From the NCBI RefSeq assembly GCF_030555055.1, contig NZ_JAMOAO010000001.1, positions 5,208,001-5,272,000 on the forward strand: DNA of 64,000 nt, written 5' to 3'. The notes under the pieces are model-generated. The model saw only the letters and a list, made by a program, of their open reading frames with translations. It made no database searches and had not been told where the DNA came from. This stretch comes from Nocardiopsis sp. YSL2 (GTDB taxonomy: Bacteria > Actinomycetota > Actinomycetes > Streptosporangiales > Streptosporangiaceae). Shown in pieces: positions 34,547-43,707 of the stretch (positions are counted from its first letter, which is position 1; every line of letters starts with the position of its first letter). Both the position numbers and the translations under genes were made by a program.

Positions 34547-34566
34547 CGGGCCCGCCGGGGCCCGTC
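34545..34566 (+). terminator. hairpin terminator after the frameshifted gene
   Basis: GACGGGCCC and GGGCCCGTC around GCCG, starting in the stop codon of the restored reading frame. Confidence 0.75.
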
Positions 34567-34694
34567 GGCACGTAGGGTGGCGGGCCCTTCGCCGCCACCG
34601 ACCGGCCGTCGACCGCCGACGACCGCTGCGAGCGCGGCGAGCACTCCCGCGCCAGTGGACCGTCCCCTCCGACGCCGAGAATCGAGCCGTCCGT

Positions 34695-35993
34695 ATGCCT
34701 GCTTCGTCCCACCACGATCCCTTCGCCTCGGAGCTGCGCGGCAGCACCGTCCCCCTCATCCACCTCGACCCGGAGGCCCCGCTCGACGACCTGGAGCCGT
34801 TGCGCGACATCGTCGAGGGAGCGCGCGTCGTCGCCGTCGGCGAGCACTCCCACTCCATCGACGAGTTCGCGCGCATGCGCCGACGCCTCCTACGGTTCCT
34901 CGTCGAACGCTGCGGCTTCACCGTCCTGGCCTTCGAGCACGGTTTCAGCGAGGGCTTCGCCCTCGACGCCTGGGCTCAGGGGGAGGGGGCGGACGACGAC
35001 CTCGCGGACCATCTCGCCGGAACGGCCCCGGTGGGAGTCGGCGGTCCGCTGCGCTGGATCCGCCGGTACAACCGCTCCGCCGCACCACCGGTCCGATTCG
35101 CCGGCGTCGACCTCCCGGCCGCCGGAGGCTCCCTGCTGCCCGCCCTGGAACCGGTCGCCGAGTACCTGCGCCAGGTCGATCCGGAGAACGTCCCGGCCGT
35201 CGAGACGGCGATGCGGATCGCCGCGTCCTTCGCCGCTGACTCCGGGGCCGCCGCCGCGCCGGCGTGGGCGCGGCTGGCCACAGCCGACCAGGACGCCCTC
35301 AGCGCGATCCTGTCGCGCCTGCTCATCCGGTTCCGGTCCGTCGAACCGCTCTACGTGGCCCGCTCCGACCAACACGGCTACGACGTCGCCCTGCGACGCC
35401 TGGAAGGTGCCTGCCAGGCCGACTACACCTTCCACGCCATGGCCGACCTGCTCACCGGCCAGGGGCTGACCGCCGACAACTCGGCCCGGGACGCCTACAT
35501 GGCCGAGTCGCTCCTGTGGCACCTGGAGCGCGGCGAACCCGAGGCCCGTGTCGTGCTGGTGGCCCACAACGCCCACATCCAGAAGGCACCGGTCTCGTTC
35601 GAGGGCCGGCTCACGGCCTTCCCGATGGGGCAGCACCTGCACCGCGCCCTCGGCGACGAGTACTTCGCTCTCGGCCTCACCAGCACCACCGGACACACCG
35701 CCGAGTTGCGCCGTGACGACAACGCGCGGTCCGGGTTCGCCCTCGACGCGGCCGAGCTGGGTCCGCCCGAGCCGGGGAGCGTCGAGGCCGCCATCGCCGA
35801 CGCCGAACTCGGACTGGGCATCGCCGACCTGCGCCGCGCACGCGCGCGGGACCGCGGGGGCGACATCTCCGACACGGGCCCCGACCGCATCCGGCTGCAG
35901 GGCGAGTACCTGCAGATCCCCGTGCTGGACGCGTTCGACGGCATCCTCAACACCCCGCTGTCCACCGTGGCCGGTGGTCTCGGCGGCAGGTGA
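34695..35993 (+). CDS. erythromycin esterase family protein
   Basis: A 432-residue protein with the Ere signatures: GEHSHSIDEFARMRRRLLRFLVERCGF (first His/Glu), LAFEHGFSEGF, LRWIRRYN, FAGVDLPAAGG, and a late VVLVAHNAHIQKAP with the essential His. The family hydrolyses macrolide lactones, although many actinomycete members have unknown substrates. There is no signal peptide. It stands alone; together with rph it forms a small antibiotic-tolerance island at 28-36 kb. Confidence 0.85.
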   Translation: MPASSHHDPFASELRGSTVPLIHLDPEAPLDDLEPLRDIVEGARVVAVGEHSHSIDEFARMRRRLLRFLVERCGFTVLAFEHGFSEGFALDAWAQGEGADDDLADHLAGTAPVGVGGPLRWIRRYNRSAAPPVRFAGVDLPAAGGSLLPALEPVAEYLRQVDPENVPAVETAMRIAASFAADSGAAAAPAWARLATADQDALSAILSRLLIRFRSVEPLYVARSDQHGYDVALRRLEGACQADYTFHAMADLLTGQGLTADNSARDAYMAESLLWHLERGEPEARVVLVAHNAHIQKAPVSFEGRLTAFPMGQHLHRALGDEYFALGLTSTTGHTAELRRDDNARSGFALDAAELGPPEPGSVEAAIADAELGLGIADLRRARARDRGGDISDTGPDRIRLQGEYLQIPVLDAFDGILNTPLSTVAGGLGGR

Positions 35994-36125
35994 GGGCGGG
36001 CCGGCGACCACGCATCCGGGGGCGGCCGGCTCCGCACCGGGTCCACCGGTTCCGGGTGGTGCGGACGGGTGCGGCGGACCCGGCGGCGCGGCCGGACCCC
36101 GATCCTGCGGGTGCCCGGCACGCGG

Positions 36126-36154
36126 GAGCCGCGGCCGTGGCACGGCCGCGGCTC
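36126..36154. terminator. bidirectional terminator
   Basis: Perfect 14-base arms GAGCCGCGGCCGTG and CACGGCCGCGGCTC around one base, between the convergent erythromycin esterase and MaoC genes. Confidence 0.85.
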
Positions 36155-36164
36155 GGGACGCGAG

Positions 36165-36620
36165 TCAGGCCAGGTAGCGGAAGACGGCCTGGCCCACCAC
36201 GGCGGGCTTGTCCCGGCCCTCGATCTCGACGGTGGCGTCGACGACGCACTGGACGCCTCCGCGGACGTCGGTGACCTCGGCCAGGGTGGCGGCCATGCGG
36301 ATGCGCGAGCCGACGGGGACGGGGGAGATGAAGCGCACCCTGTTCAGGCCGTAGTTGATCGAGACGGAGATGCCCTCCATCACGAGCAGCTCGCTGAACA
36401 GCGGAATCACCAGTGACAGAGTGAGGTAGCCGTGGGCGATGGGGCCGCCGAAGGGGCCGCCCGCGGCGCGCACGGGGTCGACGTGGATCCACTGGTGGTC
36501 GTCGGTGGCGTCGGCGAACAGGTTGACGCGCTTCTGGTCGACGTCCAGCCACGAGCTGTGGCCGAGGTCGCGGCCGGCGGCGGCACGCAGTTCGTCGAGT
36601 CCGTTGACGGTGATGGGCAT
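36165..36620 (-). CDS. MaoC-type enoyl-CoA hydratase
   Basis: A 151-residue single hot-dog protein with the R-hydratase motif FADATDDHQWIHVDP...GPFGGPIAHGYLTLSL (catalytic Asp and His). It is the last gene of the reverse operon SDR-amidohydrolase-ligase-MaoC, 20 bases after the ligase stop. In the pathway proposed here it hydrates the 4-hydroxycinnamoyl-CoA double bond. GGAG precedes the start at 36620. Confidence 0.9.
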   Translation of the reverse strand: MPITVNGLDELRAAAGRDLGHSSWLDVDQKRVNLFADATDDHQWIHVDPVRAAGGPFGGPIAHGYLTLSLVIPLFSELLVMEGISVSINYGLNRVRFISPVPVGSRIRMAATLAEVTDVRGGVQCVVDATVEIEGRDKPAVVGQAVFRYLA

Positions 36621-36640
36621 GGGGGTACTCCCGTTCGGGT

Positions 36641-38188
36641 TCAGAGGGTCTGGCGCAGGCGGTGCTTGAGGAGCTTGCCGGAGGCGTTGCGGGGCAGCGC
36701 GTCGGTGAAGGCGAAGGACTTGGGGGACTTGTAGCCGGCCAGGTGGCGACGGCAGTGTCCGGCCAGGTCGTCGGCGGTGGTCGCGGCCCCGTCGGCCAGG
36801 ACGACGACGGCGTGGCCGACCTCGCCCCACCGGTCGTCCGGGATCCCGACCACCGCGCAGTCGGCCACGTCCGGGTGCTCGTGCAGGACGTTCTCGACCT
36901 CGGCCGGGTACACGTTCTCCCCGCCGGAGATGTACATGTCCTTGACCCGGTCGACGACGCGGACGTAGCCCTCCTCGTCGGTGACGGCGACGTCGCCGGT
37001 ACGGAACCAGCCGTCGGTGGTGTGCGAGGACGGGGTGTCGGCGCCGCGCCCCCAGTAGCCGAGCATGACGTTGGGGCCGTGGACGACGATCTCGCCGGGC
37101 TCGTGGGGATCGGCGGGCGTCAGGTCCGGACGCACGACCCGCGCGTCGGTGAAGAAGCTGGGACGGCCGGCCGACCCGGCCTTGCGCACGGCGTCGGCGG
37201 CGCCCAGGAACAGCACACCAGGGGAGGTCTCCGTCATGCCGTAGCCCTGGAGGAAGGTCAGCCCGCGCTTCTGGTAGGTGGCGATGGTGGTGTCCGGTAC
37301 CGGGGCCCCGCCCGCTTCGAGGATGCGGATCGAGGACAGGTCGGCCTCGGCCCACCGGGGCGCGGCCGACAGGGCGTTGAACATGGCCGGGACACCGAAC
37401 ATCCAGGTCACGCGCTCGGACTCGATGAGGTCGAAGGCCAGGTCCGGGTCGAACCGGGAGGAGATGACCACCCGGGCGCCCTTGAGCAGGGTGGGCAGGC
37501 AGGTCATGTTCAGGGCGGCGGTGTGGAACATCGGCGCGGTCACCAGGGTGACCTCGTCGGCGGTGATGTCCACGTCCAGGAGCACGTTGACGCAGTTCCA
37601 CGTGATGTTGCCGTGGGTGAGCATCGCGCCCTTGGGCCGCCCGGTGGTCCCGGACGTGTACATGATCATGCAGACGTCGTCGAGCCCCACGGGGGCGTCG
37701 AGGGGGTCGGGTGACTGGGCGGCGATCAGTTCCTCGTAGTCCGAGGCCGCCGGGACACGGCCGCCGTCGCCCCCGCGCGCGTCGCGCCCGCCGCCCGTGA
37801 CGGCGAGCAGGTGCGGGACGGCGTCCGCTTCGTGCAGTGCGGCTGCGGCCCCGGCGTGGTCGCCGCCGTGGACGAGCAGCACGGGGGCGCAGTCGCGCAC
37901 GATCACGTCGAGCTCGGGGTTGGCCAGGCGGGTGTTGAGGGGAACGAAGACCGCTCCCACCGTGCCGCAGGCCAGCAGGGTCTCCAACAGCGAGGGGTGG
38001 TTGGCGCCCAGGTAGGCGACCCGGTCGCCGGTCCGTACTCCCAGGCCGCGCAGGGCCCAGGCCAGGCGCAGGACGCGGGTGTGGAGTTCGGCGTAGGTGA
38101 GGGCGGTGCCCTCGTGGACGACGGCCACGCGCTCGGGGGAGGTGCGCGCCCGGCGGGCGGACCACGATCCCAGGCCTTCGTTGAGCAT
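36641..38188 (-). CDS. acyl-CoA ligase, probable hydroxycinnamate-CoA ligase
   Basis: A 515-residue adenylate-forming ligase: MIMYTSGTTGRPKGAML (A3), LQGYGMTETSPG (A5), GWFRTGDVA (A7), DRVKDMYISGGENVYPAEVE (A8) and LPRNASGKLLKHRL (A10 Lys). It is closest in motif style to fatty/aryl-acid CoA ligases. Its start (ATG ending 38188, with GGAG upstream) lies two bases after the amidohydrolase stop. Operon membership suggests it activates an aromatic C6-C3 acid. Confidence 0.9.
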   Translation of the reverse strand: MLNEGLGSWSARRARTSPERVAVVHEGTALTYAELHTRVLRLAWALRGLGVRTGDRVAYLGANHPSLLETLLACGTVGAVFVPLNTRLANPELDVIVRDCAPVLLVHGGDHAGAAAALHEADAVPHLLAVTGGGRDARGGDGGRVPAASDYEELIAAQSPDPLDAPVGLDDVCMIMYTSGTTGRPKGAMLTHGNITWNCVNVLLDVDITADEVTLVTAPMFHTAALNMTCLPTLLKGARVVISSRFDPDLAFDLIESERVTWMFGVPAMFNALSAAPRWAEADLSSIRILEAGGAPVPDTTIATYQKRGLTFLQGYGMTETSPGVLFLGAADAVRKAGSAGRPSFFTDARVVRPDLTPADPHEPGEIVVHGPNVMLGYWGRGADTPSSHTTDGWFRTGDVAVTDEEGYVRVVDRVKDMYISGGENVYPAEVENVLHEHPDVADCAVVGIPDDRWGEVGHAVVVLADGAATTADDLAGHCRRHLAGYKSPKSFAFTDALPRNASGKLLKHRLRQTL

Positions 38189-38190
38189 GG

Positions 38191-39090
38191 CTACTCCTCG
38201 GAGAGGGGGGTGAGCCCGAGCAGGCGCGCGGCGTTGTCCTTGAGGATCTTGGGCCTGACCTCGGGCTTGATGTCGAGCTTGTCGAAGGACGCCAACCACC
38301 GGTCGGGAGAGATGACCGGGTAGTCGGAGCCGAAGAGGACCTTGTCCTGGAGCAGGGTGTTGGCGTATCGCACCAGGATCGGCGGAAAGTACTTCGGTGA
38401 CCACCCCGACAGGTCGATGTGCACCTCGGGTTTGTGGACCGCGACGGACAGGGCCTCCTCCTGCCAGGGGAAGGAGGGGTGGGCGAGGATGATGGGCATG
38501 CCGGGGAAGTCGGCGGCGACGTCGTCCACGTGCAGGGGGTTGGAGTACTTCAGCCGGATACCGCCGCCCCCGGGGACGCCGGCGCCGATCCCGGTCTGGC
38601 CGGTGTGGAACAGCGCGATGGCCCCGCTCTCGCGGATCGCCTCGTAGACCCGGTAGGCGGAGCGGTCGTTGGGGAAGAACTCCTGCAGCGAGGGGTGGAA
38701 CTTGAACCCCTTGACCCCGTAGTCCTCCACCAGGCGGCGGACCTGGCGGGCGCCCAGGGCGCCCTTGGCCGGGTCGACGCTGGCGAAGGGGATCAGTGCG
38801 TCGGGGTGGGCCATCGCGGCCTCGGCGACCTCCTCGTTGGGGACCGCGGGCAGGCCGGTCGTGGACTCGGTGTCCACGGGGAAGACGACGCACGCCATGC
38901 TCCGCTCGCGGTAGTGCGCGGCGATCTGATCCAGCGTGGGCCGGCGCTCGCCCTCGACCTTGAAGTAGTCGCCGGAGGCGGCGTGCAGGTCCGCGCCGAT
39001 GGCGTCGCCGCCCCGCGCGGAGACCTCGGCGTGGGTGTGCACGTCGATCGCGGTGATGCTGTCCAGGTCGATGCCGTTCGCGCCGCCCAT
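38191..39090 (-). CDS. amidohydrolase-2 family, probable beta-ketoacyl-CoA hydrolase
   Basis: A 299-residue amidohydrolase of the ACMSD/gamma-resorcylate decarboxylase branch: metal ligands HTH in AIDVHTHAEV, GFKFHPSL, a His in ALFHTGQTG, LAHPSFPWQEEAL and the final Asp in VLFGSDYPVISPDRW. In Rhodococcus a protein of this family (CouO) hydrolyses 4-hydroxyphenyl-beta-ketoacyl-CoA instead of thiolysis. The same enzyme partners surround this gene. The ATG overlaps the SDR stop. Confidence 0.82.
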   Translation of the reverse strand: MGGANGIDLDSITAIDVHTHAEVSARGGDAIGADLHAASGDYFKVEGERRPTLDQIAAHYRERSMACVVFPVDTESTTGLPAVPNEEVAEAAMAHPDALIPFASVDPAKGALGARQVRRLVEDYGVKGFKFHPSLQEFFPNDRSAYRVYEAIRESGAIALFHTGQTGIGAGVPGGGGIRLKYSNPLHVDDVAADFPGMPIILAHPSFPWQEEALSVAVHKPEVHIDLSGWSPKYFPPILVRYANTLLQDKVLFGSDYPVISPDRWLASFDKLDIKPEVRPKILKDNAARLLGLTPLSEE

Positions 39091-40025
39091 CAGGCGTCCT
39101 TCCCGGGCTCGGCGGGCGCGGCGGGCGCGGCGGGCGCGGGGATGCCCACACTCTGCTCGTCGCGGCCCAGCGTGGTGGCCCACGCGGTGCTGATGTCCTC
39201 CGCGCTCCAGCCGCCGTCGCGGTAGGCCACGGACACCTCCCGCGGGTGGGCCCACAGGGAGAGCTTGTCGCCGCCCACGCCCACGCACTGGCCGGTGACG
39301 TGCGCGGACTCCGCGGAAGCGAGGTAGGCGACCAGCCCGGCGCAGTCCTCGGGCGTGCCGAACCCCTCGGCCTGGCGCATCCACCCGGGCAGCGGGACGC
39401 CCTCGTCCTGGGCGGCGGCCACGTGCGGGGCGAACGCGGGGATGGTGGCGGTCATCGCCGTGGCGGCCACCGGGACGACGGCGTTGACGGTGATCCCCGC
39501 CCGGGCGCACTCCATCGACCAGGTGCGCACCATCGCCGCGATGCCCGCCTTGGCGGCGGCGTAGTTGGTCTGGCCGAAGTTGCCGCGCTGTCCGGCGGGC
39601 GAGGCGACCATGATGAGCCGTCCGCCCTCGCCGCGCTCGCGCATGTGGGTGACGGCGGCGCGGGCACAGGTGAAGGCGCCGCGCAGGTGGACGTCGATGA
39701 CGGTGTCGAAATCCTCGTCGGACATCTTCCACAGCACGCGGTCGCGCAGGACGCCCGCGTTGGCGACCAGCACGTCCAGGCGGCCGAACCGTTCCACGGC
39801 CGTGTCCACCAGCGCCCGGGCGGTCCCGGCCGAGCCCACGGCGGCGGCGTGCGCGACGGCGGTGCCGCCGGCCTCGGCGATCTCCTCGACCACGGTGGCG
39901 GCGGCCTCGGCATCGGCGTCGTTGACGACGACGGAGGCGCCGCGGCGGGCGAGTTCGAGGGCGTAGGCGCGGCCGAGTCCGCGGCCCGCCCCGGTCACCA
40001 GAGCCGACTGTCCGCTGAGGTCCAT
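39090..40025 (-). CDS. SDR oxidoreductase, probable beta-hydroxyacyl-CoA dehydrogenase
   Basis: A 311-residue classical SDR: VTGAGRGLGRAYALELA (cofactor), VANAGVLRDR, catalytic Ser in MVASPAG and YAAAKAG (Tyr-x-x-x-Lys). The extended C-terminus (about 250-311) with an Ala/Pro-rich end is typical of FabG-like proteins in aromatic-acid operons. It is the promoter-proximal gene, 45-50 bases after the predicted transcription start. It would oxidise the beta-hydroxyacyl-CoA made by MaoC. Confidence 0.9.
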   Translation of the reverse strand: MDLSGQSALVTGAGRGLGRAYALELARRGASVVVNDADAEAAATVVEEIAEAGGTAVAHAAAVGSAGTARALVDTAVERFGRLDVLVANAGVLRDRVLWKMSDEDFDTVIDVHLRGAFTCARAAVTHMRERGEGGRLIMVASPAGQRGNFGQTNYAAAKAGIAAMVRTWSMECARAGITVNAVVPVAATAMTATIPAFAPHVAAAQDEGVPLPGWMRQAEGFGTPEDCAGLVAYLASAESAHVTGQCVGVGGDKLSLWAHPREVSVAYRDGGWSAEDISTAWATTLGRDEQSVGIPAPAAPAAPAEPGKDA

Positions 40026-40076
40026 CGGGTGTCTCCGTTCTCGCTGAGGGGTGCGTCACCCCCGGTTGGTGTCACG

Positions 40077-40117
40077 AAGTTATGCGAAATGATGACGGCG
40101 GTCAAGAAAGTGCATAA
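40077..40117 (-). promoter_or_regulatory. promoter and PaaX-type operator of the SDR operon
   Basis: On the reverse strand, -35 TTGACC (40100-40105) and -10 TAACTT (40077-40082) are 17 bases apart. A 38-base element (40080-40117) bounded by TTATGC and GCATAA covers the promoter; a near copy (28 of 38 identical, same length) lies at 45788-45825 before the ABC operon. The divergent paaX-like gene starts 60 bases away. Confidence 0.8.
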
Positions 40118-40177
40118 GATGAATCCGTGCGGTGGGCGCGCTCCGGCGCCCGTTACGCTGTTCAGCGAGGGGGCGGG

Positions 40178-41050
40178 ATGACAGGACATATCGTCGAACG
40201 GGAGCCCGAAGCCGAGGAGGCGGCGGACGCCGGGACGGCGGGAGCGGTACGGCCGCGGCCGCAGTCGCTCATGCTCGCCTTCCTCGGCCGGTTCGTCCTG
40301 GGCAGGGACCTGCGCGTGTTCTCCGGGTCCTTCATCGACGTGTTCGCCCGCCTGGGCGTGTCCGAGCAGGCCGTGCGCTCCACGCTGAGCCGGATGGCCC
40401 AACGCGGCATGCTCGACCGTCGGCGCAGCGGCCGGCGCGTCTACTTCGGACTCACGCCCCGCGCCGTCGACGTGCTCACCGACGGCGACCAGCGCATCTG
40501 GGACGCCGGGGTCGTCAACCTCGACGGGGGCGGCATGTGGACGCTGCTGTCCTTCTCCCTGCCCGAGTCCTGGCAGCGCCAGCGGCACGACCTGCGCACC
40601 CACCTGTCCTGGGCCGGATTCGGCCCCCTGCGGAGCGGACTGTGGATCGCGCCCACGGTCGTGGACACCACCGCCTTCGTCGACGAACTCGGTCTCACCG
40701 ACCACGTCCACGTCTTCCACGCCAGCCTGGGCGCGCCCACCCAGGCCGCCCAGCTCGTCAACGAGGCCTACGACGTCGACGACCTGGCCGCGGGGTACCG
40801 GCGCTTCCTGGAGCGGTGGGACTCCCCGGATCCCGTTCCCGAGGCGCCCGACGACCTGGCCCGCCTGCTGCTGCTCACCTCGGAGTGGATGCGGCTCATC
40901 CGCGCCGACCCGCGCCTGCCGCTGGCCTACCTGCCCGACCCCTGGCCCGCCGTCCCCGCCCAGGAACTCGTCAACGACCTGCACCGGCGCTACGGGGAGT
41001 CCGCGACCCGGATCGTCGAGGAGGTCGTGGACACCCTGCCGGCCGACTGA
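40178..41050 (+). CDS. PaaX family transcriptional repressor
   Basis: A 290-residue regulator. The PaaX winged helix (SLMLAFLGRFVLGRDLRVFSGSFIDVFARLGVSEQAVRSTLSRMAQRGMLDRRRSGRRVYFGLTP) is followed by the PaaX central domain (WTLLSFSLPESWQRQRHDLRTHLSWAGFGPLRSGLWIAP) and the C-terminal domain. PaaX proteins sense aryl-CoA thioesters such as phenylacetyl-CoA, so a hydroxycinnamoyl-CoA ligand fits here. It lies between the two operons carrying matching operators. The ATG at 40178 has GAGGGGGCGGG upstream. Confidence 0.92.
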   Translation: MTGHIVEREPEAEEAADAGTAGAVRPRPQSLMLAFLGRFVLGRDLRVFSGSFIDVFARLGVSEQAVRSTLSRMAQRGMLDRRRSGRRVYFGLTPRAVDVLTDGDQRIWDAGVVNLDGGGMWTLLSFSLPESWQRQRHDLRTHLSWAGFGPLRSGLWIAPTVVDTTAFVDELGLTDHVHVFHASLGAPTQAAQLVNEAYDVDDLAAGYRRFLERWDSPDPVPEAPDDLARLLLLTSEWMRLIRADPRLPLAYLPDPWPAVPAQELVNDLHRRYGESATRIVEEVVDTLPAD

Positions 41051-41078
41051 GGCACGCGTCCGGCCGCTCCCGGGCCGG

Positions 41079-41106
41079 GCGGCCCCGGTGCCCGAACCGG
41101 GGCCGC
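41079..41106. terminator. bidirectional terminator
   Basis: Arms GCGGCCCCGGT and ACCGGGGCCGC with a 6-base loop, between the convergent PaaX gene and the ABC operon. Confidence 0.82.
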
Positions 41107-41165
41107 GTCGGCTCGTACGCGGGACCGCGACCGGGGCCGGGGAGGGCGCCGCCCCGCCGGGCGGC

Positions 41166-42185
41166 TCAGGCCCGCGCGGGCTCGTGCCCGTCCTCCCCGG
41201 CAGGGCCCGGGTGTTCCCGGACGCGGTGCCGTCGGCCCCGCCACCAGGCGGCCAACGACGGCACGACCCCGTGCGGCAGGAACAGCACCGTCAGGACCAG
41301 CACCAGTCCGTAGACCGCGTAGGTGAACACCGCGGGGGCGTAGTCCGGCATGCCGCCCAGCGTGCCCAGCACACCCAGGTAGTGCACCAGGACCGTCACC
41401 AGCGCGGTACCGGCCACCGCGCCCCACACCGAGCCCAGACCGCCCACCACCGCCATCACCACGTAGGTGATCGACATCGACACCGGGAACATCCCCGGCG
41501 ACAGGAAGCCGATGTAGAACGCGAACACCCCGCCCGCCGCCCCGGCGAACGCCGCCGAGACCGCGAACACCGTGAGCTTGTGCCGGCCCACCGGGATCCC
41601 CGAGGAGGCCGCCGCGGTCTCGCTCGTGGCCAGCGCCCGCAGCGCGCGGCCCGGACGCGACCGCACGATGTTGCGGGCCACGACCACCACCACCGCCAGC
41701 ACCGCCCACGCCACGTAGGCGTAGCCCTGGTTGGTGGACACCTCCACCGGGCCCAGCGACAGCAGGGGGATCCCCTGCAACCCGGTGCTGCCGCCCAGCG
41801 CGTCCGTCTGCGCCACCACGACCAGGAAGATGAGGTGCACCGCGATCGTGGCGAAGGCCAGGTGGTGGCCGCGCAGCCGCAGCAGCGGCAGCCCCAGGAC
41901 CAGCGCGCACAGCGCCGCCGCCACCGGCGCGGCCAGCAGCCCCGCCAGCGTGGGCAGGCCCGCCTGCGACACCAGCGCCGCCGTGTACCCGCCCGTGGCG
42001 AAGAACACCGCCTGGCCCAGCGACACCTGCCCGGCGTAGCCCATCAGCAGGGAGATCCCCACCACCACGCTCGCCGACACCGCCACCTGCACGTAGACGG
42101 CCAGGCCGCCGCTGTCCAGCACCAGGGGCAGCGCCAGCGTGGCCGCGGCCACCGCCGGGACCGCCCACACACCTGGCGACCTCAT
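41166..42185 (-). CDS. branched-chain-type ABC transporter permease LivM
   Basis: A 339-residue permease with about nine helices and the LivM signatures GYAGQVSLGQAVFFATGGYTAAL and VVMAVVGGLGSVWGAVAGTALV. It is the last of five overlapping genes (its ATG overlaps the LivH stop) and pairs with LivH. Such importers carry branched-chain amino acids, amides or aromatic acids. Confidence 0.93.
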   Translation of the reverse strand: MRSPGVWAVPAVAAATLALPLVLDSGGLAVYVQVAVSASVVVGISLLMGYAGQVSLGQAVFFATGGYTAALVSQAGLPTLAGLLAAPVAAALCALVLGLPLLRLRGHHLAFATIAVHLIFLVVVAQTDALGGSTGLQGIPLLSLGPVEVSTNQGYAYVAWAVLAVVVVVARNIVRSRPGRALRALATSETAAASSGIPVGRHKLTVFAVSAAFAGAAGGVFAFYIGFLSPGMFPVSMSITYVVMAVVGGLGSVWGAVAGTALVTVLVHYLGVLGTLGGMPDYAPAVFTYAVYGLVLVLTVLFLPHGVVPSLAAWWRGRRHRVREHPGPAGEDGHEPARA

Positions 42186-43045
42186 ACCGTCACCTCCTGG
42201 TGGACCGAGGGCCGACGCGCCGCGTGCCAGACCATCACGGCGAGCATCACCACGAGCGCGACCGTGGTCTGGTAGGCCGCGTTTCCGTACCCGGCGACCA
42301 GTGCCTCCACCACGCCGAGCAGGACGCCCCCGGCCAGGGCGACCATCGGCCGGGTCAGCCCGCCCAGGACCGCCGCGGCGAATCCGTGCACGATCAGCGT
42401 CACGTCCGAGTCGAACGACATCGGCCGCAACGGCGCCACCAGCACCCCGGCGACACCGCCCAGCACACCCGCCAGCACGAACGCGAACTGGGCCATCCGC
42501 GCCACCGGGATCCCCGTCACCCGGGCCGCGTAGGGATTGGACGCGCACGCCGTGAGCGCCTTGCCCAGGTAGGTGCGGGTCAGGAACAGCCACAGCGCCC
42601 CGAACACCACAGCGGTCACGCCGATGACCAGCAGGTGGTGGCGGCGCACCGGCACCCCCAGCAGCGACGTCATCCCCGGCAGCCCCGGTGTGGAGCGCGG
42701 GGTGTCGCCGAACACCGCCACCAGGACGGCGTAGGCCAGGAAGCCCACCGCCAGCGTCACGATCAGGGCGGTCATCGGCGCGGTGCCGCGCCGGCCCAGC
42801 GCCAGCAGCCCGGTCACCGCCCCGGTGGCGGCCGCGACGGCCACCGCCAGCAGTTCGGCGGCGCCGTGCCAGATCCCGGCGCCCAGGAACGCCGACGCGC
42901 AGAGCCCGCCGACCACCGCGAACATGCCCTGGGCGAAGTTGACCACCCCGGTCACCCGGTACACGGCCACCAGCCCGCTGCCCACCAGCGCGAACCCGCA
43001 CCCGATGGCCAGGCCGCTGACGATGTGGGCGAGAAGCGTGATCAT
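42182..43045 (-). CDS. branched-chain-type ABC transporter permease LivH
   Basis: A 287-residue permease starting MITLLAHIVSGLAIGCGFAL, with RVTGVVNFAQGMFAVVGG and VHGFAAAVLGGLTRPMVALAGG as LivH-type motifs and about eight helices. It overlaps LivF by ATGA at its start and LivM by ATGA at its end, so the transporter genes are translated as a unit. Confidence 0.93.
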   Translation of the reverse strand: MITLLAHIVSGLAIGCGFALVGSGLVAVYRVTGVVNFAQGMFAVVGGLCASAFLGAGIWHGAAELLAVAVAAATGAVTGLLALGRRGTAPMTALIVTLAVGFLAYAVLVAVFGDTPRSTPGLPGMTSLLGVPVRRHHLLVIGVTAVVFGALWLFLTRTYLGKALTACASNPYAARVTGIPVARMAQFAFVLAGVLGGVAGVLVAPLRPMSFDSDVTLIVHGFAAAVLGGLTRPMVALAGGVLLGVVEALVAGYGNAAYQTTVALVVMLAVMVWHAARRPSVHQEVTV

Positions 43046-43707
43046 GGCGCCCCCACCCCGCCGCCCAGATAGGCGCGGGCCACCGCGGACCCGCGGGCCA
43101 GCTCGTCGCACGCGCCGGCGGCGACCACCCGCCCGGCCTCCAGGACGTAGGCCCGCGAGCACACGTCGAACGCCAGCCGGGCGTTCTGTTCGATGAGCAG
43201 CACGGCCATCCCCTCCTCACGGTTCAGCCGGACCAGGTGCCGCACCAGGTCGTCGACGATCTTGGGTGCCAGCCCCAGGGACAGCTCGTCCACGGCGAGC
43301 ACGTCCGGTCGGGCCATCAGCGCCCGTCCGACCGCCACCATCTGCTGCTGTCCGCCCGAGAGGGCGCCCGCGCGGCGTCCGCGCAGCCCCTCCAGGTCCG
43401 GCAGCACCCCGTAGACGTGCCGGGGGTCGCGGTCGCGGACCTTCCACGCGCCCAGGCGCAGGTTGTCCTCGACCGTCAGGTCGCCGAACAGCTGCCGCCC
43501 CTCGGGTACGTGCGCGAACCGGCCCTCGGTGGCCACCCGTCCCGCTGCGGGCCGCACCACTCCCGACAGGGTGTCGACGAGGGTGGACTTGCCCGCCCCG
43601 TTGGGGCCGACCAGGGCGACCATCTCCCCGGTGCCCACCTCCAGGCCGACGCCGTCCAGGGCTGTGGCCGAGCCGTAGCGCACGACCAGGTCCTCCACGG
43701 TGATCAC
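43042..43707 (-). CDS. branched-chain-type ABC transporter ATPase LivF
   Basis: A 221-residue ATPase: Walker A GPNGAGKST, VPEGRQLFGDLTVEDNLRLGA (LivF-type Q-loop region), signature LSGGQQQMVAVGRAL, Walker B VLAVDELSLGLAP, and LLIEQNARLAFDV. GTG start overlapping the LivG stop. In Walker B, Glu is followed by Leu rather than Pro (DELS), as is common in LivF. Confidence 0.93.
   Translation of the reverse strand: MITVEDLVVRYGSATALDGVGLEVGTGEMVALVGPNGAGKSTLVDTLSGVVRPAAGRVATEGRFAHVPEGRQLFGDLTVEDNLRLGAWKVRDRDPRHVYGVLPDLEGLRGRRAGALSGGQQQMVAVGRALMARPDVLAVDELSLGLAPKIVDDLVRHLVRLNREEGMAVLLIEQNARLAFDVCSRAYVLEAGRVVAAGACDELARGSAVARAYLGGGVGAP

Noticed and set aside
31849-34644. A 931-codon reverse open frame across ltrA and the YdjM-like gene
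   Set aside because: Low-complexity translation, opposite the recognisable LtrA protein.
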